Positions 35,578-45,534 are shown, numbered from the stretch's first letter. The stretch: 64,000 nt of DNA from Pseudomonas sp. LS1212 (GCF_024741815.1 NZ_CP102951.1:905001-969000); one strand, 5' to 3'. A program made the numbers and translations. Notes: generated by a model not told the origin, from the sequence alone.

Positions 35578-36216
35578 TCAGGCGTCCTTCTGTTTGGTGC
35601 CGAATATCTTGTCACCGGCATCGCCCAGGCCCGGGATGATGTAACCGTGTTCGTTCAGGCATTGATCGATGGACGCGGTGTAGATCTGCACGTCCGGGTG
35701 GGCCTTCTCGACCACCGCGATGCCTTCGGGGGCGGCCACCAGCACCATGGCGCGAATATCCTTGCAACCGGCCTTTTTCAGCAAGTCGATGGTCGCAACC
35801 ATGGAACCGCCGGTTGCCAGCATCGGGTCGATGATCATCGCCAGGCGCTCGTCGATTTCCGGGACCAGCTTTTCCAGGTAGGTATGCGCTTCCAGGGTTT
35901 CTTCGTTGCGGGCAACGCCCACGGCGCTGACCTTGGCGCCTGGGATCAGGCTGAGCACGCCGTCTAGCATGCCGATGCCGGCGCGCAGGATCGGTACCAC
36001 GGTAATCTTCTTGCCTGCGATCTTTTCGACCTGGACAGTGCCGCACCAGCCTTCGATATCGTAGCTTTCAAGGGGCAGGTCTTTGGTCGCTTCGTAAGTC
36101 AGCAAAGCGCCGACTTCCTGGGCGAGCTCGCGGAAACTCTTCGTGCTGATGTCGGCGCGGCGCATCAGGCCGAGCTTGTGGCGGATCAGCGGGTGGCGGA
36201 TCTCACGGATGGGCAT
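35578..36216 (-). CDS. upp: Uracil phosphoribosyltransferase
   Basis: This 212-residue type I phosphoribosyltransferase converts uracil and PRPP to UMP. The PRPP loop IIDPMLATGGSM (about 130-141) and the C-terminal uracil-binding YIIPGLGDAGDKIFGT are present. The ATG at 36216 has GGAG 9 nt upstream. A run of 13 C residues (minus strand) lies directly before that ribosome site. uraA follows within 2 bp. Confidence 0.97.
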   Translation of the reverse strand: MPIREIRHPLIRHKLGLMRRADISTKSFRELAQEVGALLTYEATKDLPLESYDIEGWCGTVQVEKIAGKKITVVPILRAGIGMLDGVLSLIPGAKVSAVGVARNEETLEAHTYLEKLVPEIDERLAMIIDPMLATGGSMVATIDLLKKAGCKDIRAMVLVAAPEGIAVVEKAHPDVQIYTASIDQCLNEHGYIIPGLGDAGDKIFGTKQKDA

Positions 36217-36229
36217 AGGGTAAGGCTCC

Positions 36230-36242
36230 GGGGGGGGGGGGG
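36230..36242. repeat. 13-G homopolymer tract
   Basis: Thirteen consecutive G residues on the plus strand (C residues on the coding strand) sit 14 nt before the upp start, next to the ribosome-binding site. Such tracts slip during replication and can vary expression, and they are also common sequencing error sites. Confidence 0.9.
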
Positions 36243-36385
36243 CGGGCAAAAAACGGCGCTAGATTAATCTATTCAGCCATTGAGTCCTACAAGCATTATT
36301 GGACGTTAGTCCAGAAATGCTTGATCTGATCCGAGCGGATGCGTACCTTTGCCCGCTTTTCTTCCACCGCCCCCTGGAGAGCGCC

Positions 36386-36943
36386 ATGTCCGCTAATCTC
36401 GAGCACATCCGTCAAGTCATGCGAGAGGCCGACTGCCTGTACACCGAAGCTGAAGTCGAAGCGGCCATCGCCCGCGTCGGTGCACAAATCAATGCCGACC
36501 TGGCAGAAAGCAATCCGGTGGTCTTCTGTGTCATGAACGGCGGCCTGATCTTCGCAGGCAAGTTGTTGACGCACCTGAATTTCCCGCTTGAGTCCTCCTA
36601 CCTGCATGCGACCCGTTATCGCAACGAAACCAGCGGCGGCGACCTGTTCTGGAAGGCCAAGCCGGAAGTTTCCTTCATCGATCGTGACGTCTTGATCATC
36701 GACGACATTCTCGACGAAGGGCACACCCTGGGTGCCATTATCGATTTCTGCAAACATGCCGGTGCCCGCGCCGTGCACACGGCCGTACTGATCGACAAGG
36801 ACCATGACCGCAAGGCCCGTCCCGACCTCCAGGCGAACTATGTCGGCCTGCCTTGCATCGACCGTTACATCTTCGGTTACGGCATGGACTACAAGGGCTA
36901 CTGGCGCAACGCGGCCGGCATCTACGCCGTCAAGGGGCTGTAA
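36386..36943 (+). CDS. hpt: Hypoxanthine-guanine phosphoribosyltransferase
   Basis: This 185-residue purine phosphoribosyltransferase has the acidic PRPP loop VLIIDDILDEGHTL (about 116-129) and the IDKDHDRKARPDL metal/purine segment. It salvages hypoxanthine or guanine with PRPP. ATG at 36386 has GGAGAG upstream; the longer frame would include an unlikely extension. It is divergent from upp, and a cupin gene follows 3 bp later. Confidence 0.95.
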   Translation: MSANLEHIRQVMREADCLYTEAEVEAAIARVGAQINADLAESNPVVFCVMNGGLIFAGKLLTHLNFPLESSYLHATRYRNETSGGDLFWKAKPEVSFIDRDVLIIDDILDEGHTLGAIIDFCKHAGARAVHTAVLIDKDHDRKARPDLQANYVGLPCIDRYIFGYGMDYKGYWRNAAGIYAVKGL

Positions 36944-36946
36944 CCC

Positions 36947-37420
36947 ATGAGCCAGCCCGGTTTTCTCGACCAGTCGCTATTTGCCGAACTTGCACAGAAA
37001 GCCGCGGCTAACCCGCGCGGGCGCCAGCACCACAACTTCCATCAGATGGAAGAGCCTTGCCACCGGATGGCCGTGGGGCTGCAGCCTGCGACCTACATCC
37101 CGCCGCACCGGCACCTGGGTGCCGACAAGGCTGAGACCTTGATCGTGCTCAAGGGCAAGTTGGGGCTGCTGATTTTCAGCGAGAGCGGGGAAGTCCTGGT
37201 CAAGCGTGTGTTGCAGGCCGGTGGCGACTGCCTGGGCGTCGATTTACCGCCGGGCATTTTCCATGGCCTTGTGGTGCTTGAAGCCGACTCGTCGATGTTC
37301 GAGTGCAAGGCCGGGCCTTACCGGCCGGTGGGCGAGGGTGAGCTGGCCAGTTGGGCGCCGCGTGAAGGCGAGGCTGGGGTGGCCGAGTACCAGACGTGGA
37401 TGCGGGCCCAGTTCGACTGA
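36947..37420 (+). CDS. WbuC-family cupin protein
   Basis: This 157-residue cupin-fold protein has HRHLGADKAETLIVLKGK, which gives the metal-ligand His residues, and a second HGLVVLEADSSMFECKAGPY motif. The family is called WbuC or DUF-like small cupins, with no established reaction. It starts 3 bp after the hpt stop, so it is co-transcribed with hpt, an order also known in P. aeruginosa. Confidence 0.85.
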   Translation: MSQPGFLDQSLFAELAQKAAANPRGRQHHNFHQMEEPCHRMAVGLQPATYIPPHRHLGADKAETLIVLKGKLGLLIFSESGEVLVKRVLQAGGDCLGVDLPPGIFHGLVVLEADSSMFECKAGPYRPVGEGELASWAPREGEAGVAEYQTWMRAQFD

Positions 37421-37428
37421 CGGGCCTC

Positions 37429-37492
37429 ATCGCGGGCAAGCCCGCTCCTTGTATCGCCTCAGACCTCTGTAGGAGCGGGCTTGCCCGCGATA
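37429..37492. repeat. REP doublet
   Basis: CGCGGGCAAGCCCGCTCC and GGAGCGGGCTTGCCCGCG form two REP half-elements in inverted orientation about 25 bp apart, a standard Pseudomonas REP pair, in the gap between two genes of the same strand. Confidence 0.9.
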
Positions 37493-37558
37493 GCCGCCCC
37501 GCAGGACCTCCAGACTGTCCTCATGCTAGAGTGCCCAGCTTCTTTCTCGGAGCCTGCC

Positions 37559-38038
37559 ATGCACTCGCTGACTCGCTTTTTAGCCATCTTCCTGCTCTCC
37601 CTCAGCCTGCCACTGGCCGCTGCCCCCATGCACAGCCAATTCCTGCCCCCCGACGACCTGTCCCTGCGCACCGAGCAGCCCGAGCAACAGCAACTGCTGC
37701 AAGTCACCGATTTCTCGGTCGTGGTCGGCAATCAGCGCCAGTCCAACCAGCAACCCATTCCGGTGACGTCGCCGCTGCTGCTGCGCCTCAAGGGCAAACC
37801 CTTGAGCAAGGGCGCAACCCTGTCCCGAGTGCTGATCAGTTTCGATGCCGAGAGCAAAAGCCTGAAAAAGCCGGTATTCGATGAGAAGAACCGTACCTTG
37901 ACCCTCAATTATCCGCTGGCCCAGTACCGGGTAATCCTCGACCTGCTGCGCAATGACACCGTCTATGTCCAGTTCCTGGCCTATGCAAACGGGCATATCT
38001 GGGTCGATTTGCATACAGGCGCCATACGCGCGCGTTGA
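37559..38038 (+). CDS. Exported conserved hypothetical protein
   Basis: This 159-residue protein has an N-terminal signal peptide (about 1-22, ending LAAAPM) and a soluble beta-rich remainder. I recognise no domain. ATG at 37559 is used because GGAG precedes it by about 6 nt and because it gives a proper signal peptide. It lies between the REP doublet and the PA4642-family gene. Confidence 0.7.
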   Translation: MHSLTRFLAIFLLSLSLPLAAAPMHSQFLPPDDLSLRTEQPEQQQLLQVTDFSVVVGNQRQSNQQPIPVTSPLLLRLKGKPLSKGATLSRVLISFDAESKSLKKPVFDEKNRTLTLNYPLAQYRVILDLLRNDTVYVQFLAYANGHIWVDLHTGAIRAR

Positions 38039-38107
38039 GCCGCAAGGCGGGCGGGGGGTAAACTGCCCGCCCGTGAGATGTCCGTGTTCGTTCAGTTGGA
38101 GTCGGCA

Positions 38108-38395
38108 ATGCGTAAAGATAAGAAGCAAGTGATTGGTGATGAGATCGGCGATGCGCAGATCAAGTTGTTCCTTGATTTCGAACCCGTCGACGCCACATCG
38201 CCGTCGCTGCATAAATTGATCAAGGCCTACCGTGGCCTGCGCATCGACGATTTCGAGCGTTTTGTCGGTTTCTTCGTCGAAGCGGGTTACGACCTGGCTG
38301 GCAAGGATGAGCACGGCAATGATTTCATTGCTCTGATCCAGGATCAGCGCAATGCCCCGGAATACATCGAGATCATCAACAAGGCCCGCGGCTGA
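38108..38395 (+). CDS. PA4642-family protein
   Basis: This 95-residue soluble protein (MRKDKKQVIGDEIGDAQI) matches the genus-typical family named after P. aeruginosa PA4642, function unknown. A DDFERFVGFFVEAGYDLAGK segment and DFIALIQDQRN are characteristic. The ATG at 38108 follows GGAG. It lies next to mqo as in P. aeruginosa and ends at a bidirectional terminator. Confidence 0.85.
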   Translation: MRKDKKQVIGDEIGDAQIKLFLDFEPVDATSPSLHKLIKAYRGLRIDDFERFVGFFVEAGYDLAGKDEHGNDFIALIQDQRNAPEYIEIINKARG

Positions 38396-38405
38396 ATTGA
38401 TGGCA

Positions 38406-38437
38406 TAAAAAAAACGCCCCGAAGGGCGTTCTTTTAT
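38406..38437. terminator. Bidirectional terminator before mqo
   Basis: An A run, then ACGCCC and GGGCGT around a CGAA loop, then a T-rich stretch, separates the convergent PA4642-family gene and mqo. Confidence 0.85.
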
Positions 38438-38446
38438 GGGTGCGAA

Positions 38447-39958
<1,512 letters not shown>

Positions 39959-40566
39959 GTAACGCGTCTCCAAAATCTTCAGCACCAAATTGACAGCATA
40001 GGATCCTGACGTATGCCAGGATCGCCATGTCCGATTCTTCGCAATTCCTGCAACTTCAGCGGACGCTACCTTTCGGGCTATCGAGTCCATATGAACTCAT
40101 TTTACGGCCCGGGCGGCAATTCGACTTATGGCCGAGGCATCCGTTTTGCGTAGTGGACAGGCATCAGGCTCCCATCGTGAATGAGGAGTCCATGCAGCTC
40201 ATCAGGGTTGATCGGGACACAGTCGGTGCTTTTACACATGCCAAACTATTCATTGCTCGCCACACTCTCGTGAAGTTGTGAAAACCCGTTTTTTCACGCT
40301 CTTTTGGAGTCGTGAACCTCAAAAAGGGCTGCGCGGGGCAGCTCTGGCAGGCCAGAGGAAGAGATGGGCGCCGAAAAAAGGCGGGTGCACATCCAGCTCA
40401 CATGACCTGTGTGGGCGGCTCTCTGTGGGCGGTGCGGGGGAGCTGATGCAATGCGTCAGCGATGCTGCGAGGCCCGATCAGGAGACGTCCTTATAATCGG
40501 GGGGAGATTATAGCGATGAAATGCGCAGAATTGATGTTAATTAACTGACTTTTATTGGCGCGTCGG
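39959..40566. other. Long intergenic region upstream of mqo
   Basis: About 600 bp without a convincing gene. It contains the leader of mqo with the hairpin GATCCTG/CAGGATC (40002-40023) and a second inverted repeat, TATAATC with GATTATA around a G-rich loop (40492-40512). A few short open frames exist but have no ribosome site. It could hold the mqo promoter, operators and perhaps a small RNA. Confidence 0.5.
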
Positions 40567-40800
40567 TCAGGCGGTTAGGGCGCGTTGCATCCGGTTGAGT
40601 TCGGGACGACGGGTAAGGTGGGCACTGGCGGGCAGAAACTGGCCCAGCCACTGCAGGCGAATTTCATTGATTTCCACCCAGCCGGCGCCGACCGGTGGCT
40701 GAGAGCATTGCTTGAACGCCTGGCAGCGGCCATTGCCATCGAGCCGGGCAAAGCAGCGGTAAGCCCTGCGGGGAAAAAACCATGACCATAGGGATTGCAT
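40567..40800 (-). CDS. Small conserved hypothetical protein
   Basis: This 77-residue protein has a hydrophobic start (MQSLWSWFFPRRAYRCF) and otherwise soluble character, with cysteines at several positions. The GAGGTGA ribosome site upstream of the ATG, an intact frame and G/C-rich third positions support a real gene. I recognise no family. It is divergent from the YajG-like lipoprotein gene. Confidence 0.6.
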   Translation of the reverse strand: MQSLWSWFFPRRAYRCFARLDGNGRCQAFKQCSQPPVGAGWVEINEIRLQWLGQFLPASAHLTRRPELNRMQRALTA

Positions 40801-40980
40801 CACGTGTCACCTCTTCTGAACTGCCTGCAAGGTTGCCCCATTGGCATGACATGCGCGTGACAGGAACTGGCTTTGCGCCGATGGGTCTGACAGTAACCAG
40901 TGCCGATGATCTCTGGTGAGTCCCATGCGGGGCCCGGTATACTGCGGCCCTATTTAGAGCCAATTGCTGGAGAGATGAGC

Positions 40981-41565
40981 ATGTTGCAACGCCTGTTGTT
41001 CGGTTTGATCGCTGTGACCAGTCTGACCCTGGCCGGTTGTGCCCACAGTCCGCAACAGCTCAGCCCGCAGCCCAAGCTCACCGCCCAGCTTGCACCGGTC
41101 GGCCATGGTCAGCCGGTGGTAGTGAAGGTTGTCGACGGGCGTGCCTCGCCAACCCTGGGTACGCGCGGTGGCCTGTACCCGGAAACCAGCGCTATCAGCG
41201 TCCCTGCCAATGATATCCTGCCCAAGCTGCAGGCCCAGGCCGAAGCCGCCGTGCGCCTGCTGGGCTTCACGCCAACGCCGAACGCATACAACGCGCCGCA
41301 GTTGACCGTGACCCTGGCCGATCTGAAGTATCAGTCGCCCAAGGAAGGCCTGTACGTGACCGAGGCCACCATCAGCGCCACCTTCCGCGCCGATGTCGCC
41401 AACGCCAACCGCCGCTACAGCGGTCGCTACGGCGCGTCCCTGGACCAGCGCTTCGGCATGGCCCCCAACCAGCAAACCAACACCAAGCTGGTCAGCGACG
41501 TGCTCAGCGACGCCCTGACCCGTTTGTTCAAGGACCCGACCGTGGGCCAGGTACTGGGCGAGTAA
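40981..41565 (+). CDS. YajG-family lipoprotein
   Basis: This 194-residue protein has a signal peptide with lipobox LAGC (Cys at about residue 20) and belongs to the YajG family, lipoproteins of unknown role. It is chosen at ATG 40981 because GGAGAG is 6 nt upstream, while the ATG at 40975 would touch the ribosome site. Upstream there is a possible -10 box TATACT at about 40938. A weak terminator-like stem follows its stop. Confidence 0.85.
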   Translation: MLQRLLFGLIAVTSLTLAGCAHSPQQLSPQPKLTAQLAPVGHGQPVVVKVVDGRASPTLGTRGGLYPETSAISVPANDILPKLQAQAEAAVRLLGFTPTPNAYNAPQLTVTLADLKYQSPKEGLYVTEATISATFRADVANANRRYSGRYGASLDQRFGMAPNQQTNTKLVSDVLSDALTRLFKDPTVGQVLGE

Positions 41566-41599
41566 GGTTCAAGCTGCAAGCTTCGAGCAGCAAAAATAA

Positions 41600-41637
41600 A
41601 GCCGGTGCCATCCTTGGGGTGACATCGGTTTTTTTTG
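41600..41637 (+). terminator. Possible terminator of the YajG-like gene
   Basis: An imperfect stem, AGCCGGTGCCATCC with GGGGTGACATCGGTT, is followed by eight T residues. The pairing is weaker than in the other terminators of the window. Confidence 0.55.
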
Positions 41638-41742
41638 TTCCAGGGTTGGGTCATTGGTCGTAAAGGAAAGGTTTTTTCGGGCGGCTTGGGTAAACTTCGC
41701 GCCGCCTGAACGGTTTCGATTGGCTTTTATTCGAGGTTTTCG

Positions 41743-42009
41743 ATGTCGCTGCAAGTGATCTGGTCGCTGTTCGCTTCCCACCCGGCCAAGTTGGTCAATG
41801 TCCTGGCCTTGCTGTTCGCCTGCCCGGGCGCCTGGTTGTTGCATGCCACTCGTCGTCGCGAGCAGCTGGCGGTGGGTAGTGTTGTTGCGCAGGGTGAACA
41901 GCGCGGTGTCGATGGCCGGACCTTGAAGATGAACCGGTTTTTTTATCGGTTTGGCTTTGGGTGCCTGGGGGTGGCGCTGCTGGTGTCGTGGATCAGCACG
42001 AAGCTCTGA
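41743..42009 (+). CDS. Small membrane protein, conserved hypothetical
   Basis: This 88-residue protein has two hydrophobic segments (about residues 15-32 and 70-86) around a basic middle (RRREQLAVGS). The ATG at 41743 follows GAGG. It resembles small pseudomonad inner-membrane proteins of unknown function. A REP doublet follows immediately. Confidence 0.65.
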   Translation: MSLQVIWSLFASHPAKLVNVLALLFACPGAWLLHATRRREQLAVGSVVAQGEQRGVDGRTLKMNRFFYRFGFGCLGVALLVSWISTKL

Positions 42010-42011
42010 TT

Positions 42012-42116
42012 TTTACGACCGCTTCGCGGTCGATCGCGGGCAAGCCCGCTCCCACAGAGATGGTGCGGACCACGCAACCCCCTTGTGGGAGCGGGCTTGC
42101 CCGCGATGAGGCCCTC
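42012..42116. repeat. REP doublet with extra hairpin
   Basis: ACCGCTTCGCGGT forms a hairpin, and TCGCGGGCAAGCCCGCTCCCA with TGGGAGCGGGCTTGCCCGCGA forms an inverted REP pair spaced by about 45 bp. It separates convergent genes. Confidence 0.9.
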
Positions 42117-42118
42117 AC

Positions 42119-43285
42119 TTACAACGCAAGCCCCGCCTTGACCCGGTACTGATTACGCACCGGCGTCGCATATTGTTGCACCAGGTACGGCCGGTGCTCG
42201 GCCGGGCAAGCGTCCAGGCGACGTTGCCACTCAGCCCTGGCGCGCTCCAGCTCATCGGCGGCAAACACCTTCTCGGCACTGGGAACCTGCAGCGTCGGGT
42301 CGGCATCGGCCCATTGCGCGTAGGCCAGGTAGTGCGCCGGGAACAGCCGGTAGCCGCCGAGAATCTGCCGATCGATCTCCACCGCCAACTGCTTGGTATC
42401 GTCGAATTGTCCGGTGATCGGCGCTGCAAAGTTCACGTGCACCCGCCCTTTGTAGCCGGTGATGCCCTGGGCGATGCTGACGTCATCTTCGCCCGGTGCC
42501 TTGCTGTAGGTGCCGGTGGTGGCGCGTATGTACAGCTCGCGGGCCTTGGCCTGGTCACAGGGGTCGTATTCATAGCTGATCGACACCGGCGTCAGGTTCA
42601 ACGAGCCAATGACCTCGGCGAACGGCTCATCCTTGCGGCTCATGTGGAACATCTTGAGGATCGCCGAATCGGTACGGTCGTCGCCGTCCTTGGCACGGCC
42701 TTCGGCCTGGGCAATCCAGATCGACTGGCAATCGTTGCGAATCGAATGGTTGATATAGGCCGAGAGCAGTTGATAGGCCGCCATCTTTTCGCGTCGCCCG
42801 GTAATGGAGCGGTGCACGATGAAACTCTTGTTCAGGCGCATCAGATCGCTGACGAAAGGCTTCTGCAGCAGGTTGTCACCGATGGCGATGCGCGGCGTCG
42901 GCAGGCCGGCGTGGTACACGGCGTAGTTGACGAACGCCGGGTCCATCACGATATCGCGATGGTTGGCCAGGAACAGGTAGGCACTGCCTGTCTTGAACTG
43001 CTCCACGCCGGTATAGGTCACACCATCAGTGGCCTTGGCAATTGTATGGTCGACATAAACCTCGACTTTATCCTGCAAGGTCGAGACGCAATTGACCCCG
43101 GCGAACTCGCGGCGCAGTCGATGAGCTATAAGTGGTTTGAGCAACCAGCCGAAGGTGCCCGCAATGCGCGGGAAGCGGAAGTGGGTGAGGATATCGAGGA
43201 ACGCCTGATCGCTGAGCAACCGTGCCAGAACGGCAGGTACCTCGGCGTCGTCGTAAGGTCGGATGGCATCGAATTCGCCCATCAT
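42119..43285 (-). CDS. Glycerolipid acyltransferase family protein
   Basis: This 388-residue protein has the HxxxxD catalytic motif of glycerol-phosphate acyltransferases (LANHRDIVMD) near residue 107. It also has the IWIAQAEGRAKDGDDRTD block (the equivalent of the FPEGTRS substrate site). No clear membrane segments appear, which differs from PlsC. It is unclear which acyl donor or acceptor is used. The frame begins MMGEF with two candidate ATGs, 43285 and 43282; GAGAG precedes them. Confidence 0.85.
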   Translation of the reverse strand: MMGEFDAIRPYDDAEVPAVLARLLSDQAFLDILTHFRFPRIAGTFGWLLKPLIAHRLRREFAGVNCVSTLQDKVEVYVDHTIAKATDGVTYTGVEQFKTGSAYLFLANHRDIVMDPAFVNYAVYHAGLPTPRIAIGDNLLQKPFVSDLMRLNKSFIVHRSITGRREKMAAYQLLSAYINHSIRNDCQSIWIAQAEGRAKDGDDRTDSAILKMFHMSRKDEPFAEVIGSLNLTPVSISYEYDPCDQAKARELYIRATTGTYSKAPGEDDVSIAQGITGYKGRVHVNFAAPITGQFDDTKQLAVEIDRQILGGYRLFPAHYLAYAQWADADPTLQVPSAEKVFAADELERARAEWQRRLDACPAEHRPYLVQQYATPVRNQYRVKAGLAL

Positions 43286-43406
43286 GCTCTCTTGTTGGAA
43301 ACGGCTAGGGTAATAGTTAAGGCTTTGGTCTGAAAATTGGCTCAGACTCGAATCGGGCCTTCAAATAGACCGGCGATTATACGCACAAGTCACCTGGGAG
43401 ACCGCG

Positions 43407-43589
43407 ATGCTGGTAACTGACCGATATGATTGCCCGTATTGTGGCGAAGAGTGCGAGGCGGTGCTCGATCTGTCTGGTGGCGATCAACAGTATGTCGAGG
43501 ACTGCCCGGTGTGCTGTCGCCCGATTGTTTTCAAACTTCAGACCGATGGTGAAGAGTGGATGCTCGACGTGTACAGCGAGAATGAATGA
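43407..43589 (+). CDS. CPXCG-type cysteine-rich protein
   Basis: This 60-residue protein is a small zinc ribbon: CPYCGEEC near residues 9-16 and CPVCCRP near 33-39. Such CPXCG proteins are common in gammaproteobacteria and unassigned. It has a good GGGAG ribosome site and overlaps the next gene by 4 nt. Confidence 0.85.
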   Translation: MLVTDRYDCPYCGEECEAVLDLSGGDQQYVEDCPVCCRPIVFKLQTDGEEWMLDVYSENE

Positions 43590-43849
43590 TGGAACGCATC
43601 TACGAGCCGGAAAACCTGCTGGAAGCCGAGTTGCTGCTGGGGATGCTGGCCAGCGAAGGCGTCGAGGCCTACCTGGCCGGCCGCGATCTGGTGGGCGGGG
43701 TGGGTGAGCTGCCGCCCCTCGGTCTGCTGAGCCTGACGGTGGAGAACGACCAGGCCGATTACGCACGGCAGTTGATCGCCGAGTACAATGCAGCCCTGCC
43801 GCTTCCGGGCGAAGAACCGGATAGTTTTCCCGGCACGCTGGTCTGTTGA
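43586..43849 (+). CDS. DUF2007-family putative signal-transducing protein
   Basis: This 87-residue protein matches the DUF2007 pattern: RIYEPENLLEAELLLGMLASEGVEAYLAG, then LLSLTVENDQADYARQLI. The family is loosely linked to signal transduction with no proven function. It starts inside the end of the CPXCG gene, so the two are translated together, hinting at a joint role. Confidence 0.85.
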   Translation: MMERIYEPENLLEAELLLGMLASEGVEAYLAGRDLVGGVGELPPLGLLSLTVENDQADYARQLIAEYNAALPLPGEEPDSFPGTLVC

Positions 43850-43883
43850 CCGGTGGCCGGCTACCCAAGAGTCTTGTTGCCCC

Positions 43884-44504
43884 ATGTGTGGACGCTATGC
43901 GCTGTTTCGTTGGTCCCCTGCATTCGCTTCGTTACCCGGTTTCCCGGCCGATCAGAAGGCGCAGTGGAACATTTCGCCTGGCGATTCGGTGCTCATCCAG
44001 CGCAGTACCGATGGCCAGCTCGATCTGGCTCGTGCGCGCTGGGGGCTGACCCCGGCCTGGTTGACCGACCTGTCGCGCACGCCGGCCCATGCCCGGGCGG
44101 AAACCCTGGCCGAGCAGCCGATGTTTCGTGAAGCGTTTCGTCTGCGCCGCTGCCTGCTGCCGGCCAACGGCTTCTACGAATGGCGCGGCACGGTGCGCAA
44201 GCGTCCCTACTGGCTGACCCCGGGGGAGGGGTCATCACTGTTTTTCGCCGCGGTATGGGAAGCGTATCCCGTGCAGGGGCAGGTCTGGCTGAGCACTGCG
44301 GTGGTGACCCAGGCGGCCGTCAATCAACGGCGCCCGCTGATACTCGATGCCGCAGGGCAAGCCGCCTGGCTGGATGCCGATACGCCATTGCCGGCCTTGC
44401 AGTCATTGTTGGCCAGCCCCCAGGCGCCGCTGCGTGAACGAGCGCTGAGTAATCTTGTCAATGATCCGAAGCTCAACGCGCCGGAGTGCCTGACGCCGGC
44501 TTGA
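43884..44504 (+). CDS. SRAP-domain protein with altered active site
   Basis: This 206-residue SRAP-family protein begins MCGRYALF, so the catalytic Cys2 becomes N-terminal after Met removal. The family (YedK, HMCES) forms a thiazolidine link with abasic sites in single-stranded DNA. The Glu of NGFYEW (E99) is kept. The conserved Asn of the NARAET motif is His here (H69, AHARAET), and the conserved His of IHDRRP is Asn here (N147, VNQRRP). Start 43884 is set by the need for Cys2; the longer frame upstream is not used. It follows the DUF2007 gene by 34 bp. Confidence 0.92.
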   Translation: MCGRYALFRWSPAFASLPGFPADQKAQWNISPGDSVLIQRSTDGQLDLARARWGLTPAWLTDLSRTPAHARAETLAEQPMFREAFRLRRCLLPANGFYEWRGTVRKRPYWLTPGEGSSLFFAAVWEAYPVQGQVWLSTAVVTQAAVNQRRPLILDAAGQAAWLDADTPLPALQSLLASPQAPLRERALSNLVNDPKLNAPECLTPA

Positions 44505-44578
44505 GGCCGGCTTCGATCAAGGTGGCGCATCTACATTTGTCGGCCTGGGATACCGGCCGAGTTTCCAAGGGGTTTTTC

Positions 44579-45397
44579 ATGCGTAAGTCATTTGTCGTCG
44601 GCGCCTTGAGTGCCAGTGTCCTGCTCAGTGGCTGCCAGGCGGTCAACACCACCAGTGCCGGTGCGGTGGGTGTCGAGCGCCAGCAATACATGTTCAGCAT
44701 GCTGTCGACGGACCAGGTCAACCAGATGTACGCCCAGTCCTACCAGCAGACCCTGGGGGAGGCCTCCAGCAAGGGCGTGCTGGACAAGACCAGTACCGAT
44801 GCCAGGCGGGTCCGGGCGATTGCCGATCGCCTGATCGCCCAGACACCGAAATTTCGCCCCGATGCGGCGCAGTGGCAGTGGGAAGTCAATCTGATCAAGA
44901 GCGATGAGCTCAACGCCAACTGCGGTCCGGGCGGCAAGATTTTTTTCTACAGCGGGCTGATCGACAAGCTGAAGCTGAGCGACGATGAGATCGCAGCGGT
45001 CATGGGCCATGAAATCGCTCACGCCTTGCGCGAGCATGGCCGCGAAGCCATGTCCAAGGCCTATGGCATAGAAATGGCGAAGACGGGGGCCGGTGCCCTG
45101 CTTGGTCTGGGTCAGAGCAGCATGGCGCTTGCCGACACGGTCGTGCAATACAGCCTGACCCTGCCCAACAGCCGCAGCAACGAAAACGAGGCTGACCTGA
45201 TCGGCCTGGAGCTGGCGGCGCGGGCCGGGTACAACCCGAATGCGGCAATCACCTTGTGGAACAAGATGACCGCCGTATCGGGTGGTTCGCAGCCGGAGTT
45301 CATGAGCACTCACCCGGCCTCCGCCAGCCGGATTGAAGCATTGGAAGCGGCGATACCCAAGGTCATGCCGCTGTATGAGCAGGCCAGGAAATCCTGA
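44579..45397 (+). CDS. M48-family metalloprotease lipoprotein
   Basis: This 272-residue lipoprotein has a signal peptide with LLSGC (Cys19) and the zinc motif HEIAH at about 144-148 (MGHEIAHALREH), with the third ligand Glu in NENEADLIGLEL. Family members such as LoiP and BepA act in the periplasm on outer-membrane protein quality control. ATG at 44579 gives the right signal peptide; the upstream ATG would add 31 residues of hydrophilic sequence. Confidence 0.92.
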   Translation: MRKSFVVGALSASVLLSGCQAVNTTSAGAVGVERQQYMFSMLSTDQVNQMYAQSYQQTLGEASSKGVLDKTSTDARRVRAIADRLIAQTPKFRPDAAQWQWEVNLIKSDELNANCGPGGKIFFYSGLIDKLKLSDDEIAAVMGHEIAHALREHGREAMSKAYGIEMAKTGAGALLGLGQSSMALADTVVQYSLTLPNSRSNENEADLIGLELAARAGYNPNAAITLWNKMTAVSGGSQPEFMSTHPASASRIEALEAAIPKVMPLYEQARKS

Positions 45398-45413
45398 TAC
45401 AGCTCACTGCAAC

Positions 45414-45534
45414 AACTGCCGCTGCCGAAGGCTCGGTGCGCCGCTGCGACGCTCGCGTGCGAAGCGCGCGCAAGATCTCTAGATCGCCGGGGAGCCCCTG
45501 CGGGTCTCCGGCGCAGCCTGGCGGCAGCGGCTAC
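45414..45534. repeat. Long inverted repeat element, copy B
   Basis: The arms ACTGCCGCTGCCG and GCGGCAGCGGCTAC are inverted around about 95 bp. Read on the other strand, the right half matches copy A at 13848 (GTAGCCGCTGCCGCCAGGC, then GCAGGGG). It lies between the protease gene and the convergent transporter gene. Confidence 0.75.

Noticed and set aside
40027..40281. 84-codon frame in the mqo upstream region
   Set aside because: No ribosome site, atypical composition, and no recognisable conservation; treated as non-coding.
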